9,715 nucleotides of DNA from an uncultured Ruminococcus sp. (GTDB lineage: Bacteria; Bacillota; Clostridia; Oscillospirales; Acutalibacteraceae). The DNA is taken from contig CADCQO010000140.1 in the NCBI GenBank assembly GCA_902803585.1, forward strand, positions 1 through 9,715. The letters run 5' to 3'. The position numbers and the translations under genes are program-made. The notes below the pieces were generated by a model that saw only the letters and a list, made by a program, of their open reading frames with translations, had not been told where the DNA came from and searched no databases. Below are positions 6,424-9,715 of the stretch, in pieces; the first letter of the stretch is position 1; every line of letters starts with the position of its first letter.

Positions 6424-6452
6424 TTTTCAAGTGTTTCAGATTATGATATAAT
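6424..6452 (+). promoter_or_regulatory. Extended -10 sigma-A promoter of thrH
   Basis: A perfect TATAAT at 6447-6452 is preceded by TGA (6444-6446), making an extended -10. Seventeen bases further up is TTTTCA (6424-6429), a 4-of-6 match to TTGACA. The start of transcription is expected near 6459, about 48 bases before the ATG. The leader carries the AAAGGAG site at 6491-6497. Confidence 0.8.
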
Positions 6453-6506
6453 AGCCTCGTCGGAATATCCCGAATTGTAAGATATCAGATAAAGGAGTAA
6501 TCAAAA

Positions 6507-7112
6507 ATGGAAATTGTTTGCTTGGATCTTGAAGGCGTACTCGTACCGGAAATCTGGATTGCTTTTGCTGAGGCAAGCGGTATCCCCGAACTGAAAAAGA
6601 CCACCCGTGACGAACCCGACTACAACAAACTCATGAACTATCGTCTTGCTATCCTGAAAGAACATGGACTGGGCTTGAAGGAAATTCAGGACACCATCGC
6701 TAAAATTGACCCCATGCCCGGTGCAAAGGAGTTTCTGGACAAGCTCCGTGCTATGACACAGGTTATCATCATCAGCGATACTTTTACCCAGTTTGCAAAA
6801 CCTCTTATGGAAAAGCTCGGCTGGCCCACTATTTTCTGCAATACGCTCGAAGTAGCTGACAGCGGTGAGATCACCGGTTTCAGAATGCGTATCCAGAATT
6901 CAAAGTACACCACCGTCAAGGCTCTCCAGTCTATCGGCTATGAAACCATCGCAAGCGGTGACAGCTACAACGATCTCGGCATGATTAAGGCAAGCAAAGC
7001 CGGCTTCCTGTTCCGCAGCACCGACAAAATCAAGCAGGATAACCCCGATCTGCCCGCTTATGAAACCTATGACGAGCTTTTCAGTGCTATCCGTTCTGCA
7101 GTTGAAAACTGA
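6507..7112 (+). CDS. thrH: Bifunctional phosphoserine phosphatase/homoserine phosphotransferase ThrH
   Basis: ThrH is a HAD-superfamily enzyme first characterised in Pseudomonas aeruginosa. It removes phosphate from phosphoserine (last step of serine synthesis) and can pass it to homoserine, feeding threonine synthesis. The 201 residues match the family throughout: MEIVCLDLEGVLVPEIWIAF at the N-terminus with the DxE-type motif I (Asp7, Glu9), SDT motif II (90-92), motif IV GDSYND (151-156), and a late TYDEL helix. Length is normal for ThrH. The cap (about residues 15-75) includes the TTRDEPDYNKLM segment shared with the Pseudomonas enzyme. The ATG has AAAGGAG nine bases upstream. The gene is monocistronic, between its own promoter and a strong terminator, and divergent from the trmK-rqcH operon. 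Whether it replaces SerB or ThrB here cannot be judged from this window. Confidence 0.95.
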   Translation: MEIVCLDLEGVLVPEIWIAFAEASGIPELKKTTRDEPDYNKLMNYRLAILKEHGLGLKEIQDTIAKIDPMPGAKEFLDKLRAMTQVIIISDTFTQFAKPLMEKLGWPTIFCNTLEVADSGEITGFRMRIQNSKYTTVKALQSIGYETIASGDSYNDLGMIKASKAGFLFRSTDKIKQDNPDLPAYETYDELFSAIRSAVEN

Positions 7113-7130
7113 AAATTCTGCAATAAACAG

Positions 7131-7179
7131 ACAAGCCAGACCCATGACGCGGGAAGTCATCGGTCTGGTTTGTTTTTTT
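7131..7179 (+). terminator. Rho-independent terminator of thrH
   Basis: ACAAGCCAGACC (7131-7142) pairs with GGTCTGGTTTGT (7162-7173). ATGAC/GTCAT extends the stem inward past a one-base mismatch, and the loop is about seven bases. T7173-T7179 follows the stem. The stem is very long and lies between convergent thrH and the VirD4-like gene. On the minus strand the stem is followed only by CTGTTTATT, so leftward termination is weaker but possible. Confidence 0.93.
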
Positions 7180-7215
7180 ATCAGCAACGAAGTATTGCCG
7201 TCTGTAGCCTGCCTG

Positions 7216-8484
7216 CTAACAGGCGGCTTCCTCCTGATTGACCTGTGAGAGATAGTAGAAAACATTCTGCGGAGTAATGGAGTAAGGACGGATTTTTGTG
7301 ACCTTGCGGCCTTTTTCTCCCCTCAGAAGCAGGAACGCTTTTTCTCTTTCCAGCGTCATGACCTTTTCGAGGGTTGTACCTACTCTTGTGGCAATATAAT
7401 TGACCGTTTCCATATCGGTGCAGCCGAGAAACAGAATGGTATCAGAGTTATTGAGAATCGTGCTGCATTTGTCCGCACCATAGGCACTTTTAAGCTGTGA
7501 GAGGGACTGAAGAATGCACGAAACCGAAATATCACGGCTTCTCAGAACAGATACCAGCTTGTCGAATTCCGGAATATATGCCGCCGAAGCAGCGAAGTCA
7601 TCAAGTATCAGGCGGACAGGCACTTTCAGGCGGCTGTCCGGCTGACGGTCTGCTTCCTGACACAGTGCATGAATGGCCTGTGTGTACAGGAGGCTTGTCA
7701 CGTCGTCCAGCGAACCGTCTGTGTCACTGGTGTTGATGAATACCGCCATCAGGGTGCGTCCCATATCTTCAAAGCGGAAATCCGGCTCTTTCTGCATCAT
7801 GCTGCGCATTGCGCGAAAGTCGAATTTATCCAGCGCAGTGGTGACAAACGACTGGATACAGCTCCATGTTTTATCCGCTCTGATGCTGTTTCTCAACATC
7901 TGATATTTTCTTGACGCATAGCTGTCCGGATGTTCCAGACTATGTTCCTCCAGAAAACGGATCTCATCATTTTCAACCTTGCACATACGGAACACATCTG
8001 CCACCGTTCCAAGATTGTGATCTTTTTTATCGAAACTTTCCAGTACAAAGGAAATCAGACAGCACAGTTCTGCCTGTGCACTGCGTTCCCAGAAGGGATC
8101 GCGGCTGTCTTTATCGCTGATGAGCATCGAGGCAATACGAATGATATCCTGCTCGTTATAGCAGTCACGCTGCTGATCATACCGTACATACTGCAGTGCA
8201 TCATAGGAGCTGCTCTGTTCGAGATTCATCATATCAATCTTGTACACCTGAAAGCCCCTTTTGCGAAGACTTTCGGCGCATTGTTTATACAGACAGCCTT
8301 TCGGGTCAGTAATCAGCATGCTTTCCTGACTGATCAGAATGTTGGGAATGACATAACCGCCCGATTTTCCCGAACCCGATGAACCAATCAGAAGGTCAAT
8401 GTTGTTGCGGTTGGTGATTTTGGTATTGTTGCTGACTCTGATACCCTCTGCCAGTAAGCGGTATGAATTGTTTCTGTCTGCCAT
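7216..8484 (-). CDS. VirD4/TraG-type coupling ATPase, soluble form
   Basis: Type IV coupling proteins are hexameric ATPases that deliver relaxase-DNA to a secretion channel. From the ATG at 8484 (422 residues) the order fits the family: Walker A GSSGSGKSG (34-42), ITDPKG (58-63), DPFWERSAQAEL near 129-140, Walker B LILDDFA (292-298), the RSRDISVSCILQSLSQL block (about 315-331) and LGCTD (353-357). VirD4 itself begins with two membrane helices; none is present here, and length is correspondingly short. Walker B ends Asp-Asp instead of the common Asp-Glu. The ATG at 8484 has GAAAGGAAG upstream; an ATG at 8538 overlaps the protease gene but has no ribosome site. It is the last gene of an operon with a ClpP-type protease. 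No relaxase or mating-channel gene is in view, so a conjugation role is only inferred; a HerA-like ATPase role is possible. Confidence 0.88.
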   Translation of the reverse strand: MADRNNSYRLLAEGIRVSNNTKITNRNNIDLLIGSSGSGKSGGYVIPNILISQESMLITDPKGCLYKQCAESLRKRGFQVYKIDMMNLEQSSSYDALQYVRYDQQRDCYNEQDIIRIASMLISDKDSRDPFWERSAQAELCCLISFVLESFDKKDHNLGTVADVFRMCKVENDEIRFLEEHSLEHPDSYASRKYQMLRNSIRADKTWSCIQSFVTTALDKFDFRAMRSMMQKEPDFRFEDMGRTLMAVFINTSDTDGSLDDVTSLLYTQAIHALCQEADRQPDSRLKVPVRLILDDFAASAAYIPEFDKLVSVLRSRDISVSCILQSLSQLKSAYGADKCSTILNNSDTILFLGCTDMETVNYIATRVGTTLEKVMTLEREKAFLLLRGEKGRKVTKIRPYSITPQNVFYYLSQVNQEEAAC

Positions 8485-8527
8485 TTTGCATCTTCCTTTC
8501 TCTTTTGTAAGCGGCTGCTGCATTATC

Positions 8528-9142
8528 CTATTCTTCATCAGGCAGAATCAGACAGCCCTTACTGCCTGCTGTAAAACTGCCGATCGCAGTTGCCGCACCG
8601 CATTTCAGCGCCTCCTGTGCGTCCATGATGTAATCCGATTTTGTTTTTTCATAGACCCATTCCAGCGTCTGACCGGTACGTTCCGCAATAATTCTTGCTG
8701 TCTGCTCTCTCACCTTCATCAGCTTGTCCAGTTCCTCCTGCAGAATCAGCGGTTTTCCGGAAGTGCCGGAAGGAATGTACGGGTCATGAATCAGCAGTCT
8801 GGCATGGGGCAGCATGATGCGGCGTTCACCTGCGAGAAAAATCAGACTGCCCATCGAAGCCGCCATTCCCGCTACTACCGTTGTCACAGGGCTTTTCATC
8901 ATGCGGATCATATCATAGACCGCCAGTCCGCTGTCCACACTGCCGCCGGGAGAATCAATATATAATGTGACCGGACGGCCGGATTTTTCCGCTTCCAGCA
9001 TCATCAGCTGCATATTCAATTCACGGCAGCTCTCTCTTGTAACTTCCTCCGAAAAATAGATGACTCTTCTCTGGTATATTCTGTCTGCTACATCAATCGG
9101 CTGCATACCTCTGCTTGTTTCGATAATGCTGTTCAATCTCAT
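8528..9142 (-). CDS. ClpP-family serine protease paralogue
   Basis: ClpP forms a barrel of two heptamers that degrades proteins fed by a AAA+ unfoldase. The 204 residues carry the fold and a complete triad: Ser96 in AGMAASMGSL, His119 in LLIHDP, and Asp170 in KTKSDYIM. YIDSPGGSVDSGLAVYDMI (61-79) is the classic oxyanion-region segment. The start ATG at 9142 has AAAGGAAG seven bases upstream. It is diverged from housekeeping ClpP: the N-terminus reads IYQRRVIYF instead of the usual LLKDRIIFL-type segment, and IHDPYIPSGTSG replaces the usual IHQP loop. It lies between an unknown gene (35 bp upstream) and the VirD4-like ATPase (43 bp downstream), and not beside clpX or tig, so it is probably an accessory paralogue. 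Partner and substrate are unknown. Confidence 0.9.
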   Translation of the reverse strand: MRLNSIIETSRGMQPIDVADRIYQRRVIYFSEEVTRESCRELNMQLMMLEAEKSGRPVTLYIDSPGGSVDSGLAVYDMIRMMKSPVTTVVAGMAASMGSLIFLAGERRIMLPHARLLIHDPYIPSGTSGKPLILQEELDKLMKVREQTARIIAERTGQTLEWVYEKTKSDYIMDAQEALKCGAATAIGSFTAGSKGCLILPDEE

Positions 9143-9177
9143 ACGGCTACTTCCTTTCCTCTGTCATGGTCACTTTT

Positions 9178-9624
9178 TCACCAACACGTCTGCATACTTT
9201 CTGCCGTGCTTTTGTTTTCCACACCGGCTGCACTCTGCATTTGTCCGATACGCTCCAGCGGCTTTATCATAAGCTCTTCCAGTATCATCGTGCCGGTATC
9301 GACAATCATCTGATGGGTTTCATTTTTGATATCAATTTCTTCTGCATAGCCGTCCAGAAGCAGCATTTTGGCGGCAGCATACATCATTTCTCCGACCGTG
9401 ATATCCTTGTTGATCTCCACACGGGAAACCTTCTCAAAGGGAAATATGTATTTTTCATCAAGCTCACTGTACCGCAGTACTTTCCACATCTGATTCCGGT
9501 AACCGGTATCGCCTGTCATTTCCTCCAGCACTTCAAAGTAATCCTTCACGCAGATGGAGAAAAATACATTCTGCGTGATCTGCGACATATTCTCTCTTCT
9601 TATCTTATCTCTGTCTATCTTCAT
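9178..9624 (-). CDS. Hypothetical protein, first gene of the ClpP/VirD4-like operon
   Basis: I do not recognise this 148-residue protein. It has no signal peptide, membrane helix, repeat or cysteine motif. It starts with a basic, charged segment (MKIDRDKIRREN). A mixed acidic part follows (YFEVLEEMTGDTGY, then FPFEKVSRVEINKDITVGEMMYAAAKMLLLDGYAEEID), then an amphipathic helix with VDTGTMILEELMIKPLERIGQM, and a polar tail ending in CW. It looks like a soluble alpha/beta protein. The ATG at 9624 has no clear ribosome site. An in-frame ATG at 9588 follows AAGAGAG closely and is a real alternative. It is read with the protease and ATPase genes, 35 bp upstream of the protease, so a shared task is likely, perhaps as substrate, adaptor or regulator, which is inference. 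Confidence 0.7.
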   Translation of the reverse strand: MKIDRDKIRRENMSQITQNVFFSICVKDYFEVLEEMTGDTGYRNQMWKVLRYSELDEKYIFPFEKVSRVEINKDITVGEMMYAAAKMLLLDGYAEEIDIKNETHQMIVDTGTMILEELMIKPLERIGQMQSAAGVENKSTAESMQTCW

Positions 9625-9640
9625 TTGGCTGCCGTTACTG

Positions 9641-9672
9641 AAAACTTATAAAAAGTTATAAAAACAACTTTT
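9641..9672. promoter_or_regulatory. AT-rich tandem and inverted repeats before the ClpP/VirD4-like operon
   Basis: CTTATAAAAA (9645-9654) is followed at once by GTTATAAAAA (9655-9664), a tandem 10-bp repeat. Overlapping it, AAAAGTT (9651-9657) and AACTTTT (9666-9672) form a perfect 7-bp inverted repeat. On the minus strand each tandem unit supplies a TATAA-type -10-like sequence, 20 to 40 bases before the first possible start codon. No convincing -35 was found, so this is a candidate promoter/operator only. A 10-bp period puts both copies on one face of the helix. Confidence 0.45.
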
Positions 9673-9715
9673 ATGTTCCATTCCTTGTTCCTCGTGTCCA
9701 TTTTCGACATTCAAT

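Noticed and set aside
7209..7226. Hairpin over the stop codon of the VirD4-like gene as its terminator
   Set aside because: The stem is only seven pairs and no U-run follows on the minus strand.
8399..8965. A 188-codon open frame on the plus strand across the protease/ATPase junction
   Set aside because: It is antisense to two well-supported genes, has no ribosome site and gives a Cys/His/Arg-rich composition typical of shadow frames.

Overview
The window looks like chromosome from an endospore-forming Clostridia member, most likely a Ruminococcus-like Oscillospiraceae bacterium. The grounds are a spoIIR gene with a sigma-F-type promoter in front of it, strong AAGGAGG-type ribosome binding sites, TTG and GTG starts, and Gram-positive quality-control genes (rqcH, trmK). 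The assignment is inference from gene content; there is no rRNA or other marker here. No tRNA, rRNA, CRISPR array or intact insertion sequence was seen.

Left part (1-2780). The window opens inside a membrane protein whose N-terminal arm is a Gln/Tyr/Asp decapeptide repeat followed by a long Pro-Glu tract; it ends at a clear terminator. Next, on the minus strand, is spoIIR (forespore-secreted signal for sigma-E activation). Divergent from it is an ECF sigma factor broken by a one-base frameshift. Its overlapping anti-sigma-like partner appears to have lost its membrane segment and middle. The whole sigma/anti-sigma module therefore looks decayed. A gene-free stretch of about 160 bp with the look of a dispersed repeat follows, then a bidirectional terminator.

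Middle part (2780-7180). Four minus-strand genes form a compact operon read from a near-consensus sigma-A promoter: a DUF1858 CxxC protein, trmK (tRNA m1A22 methyltransferase), a Nif3/YqfO-family metal protein and rqcH (ribosome quality control, Ala-tailing). Facing away is thrH, a HAD-family phosphoserine phosphatase/homoserine phosphotransferase, with its own extended -10 promoter and a strong terminator.

Right part (7216-9715). Three minus-strand genes run as one operon: an unrecognised 148-residue protein, a ClpP-family serine protease with a full Ser-His-Asp triad, and a VirD4/TraG-type ATPase without membrane segments. No relaxase, integrase or other transfer gene is visible. The group may be the edge of an integrated conjugative element, or a stand-alone ATPase/protease module. 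This is the most interesting part of the window. The region between the gene ends and the right edge carries tandem and inverted AT-rich repeats that probably hold the operon promoter.
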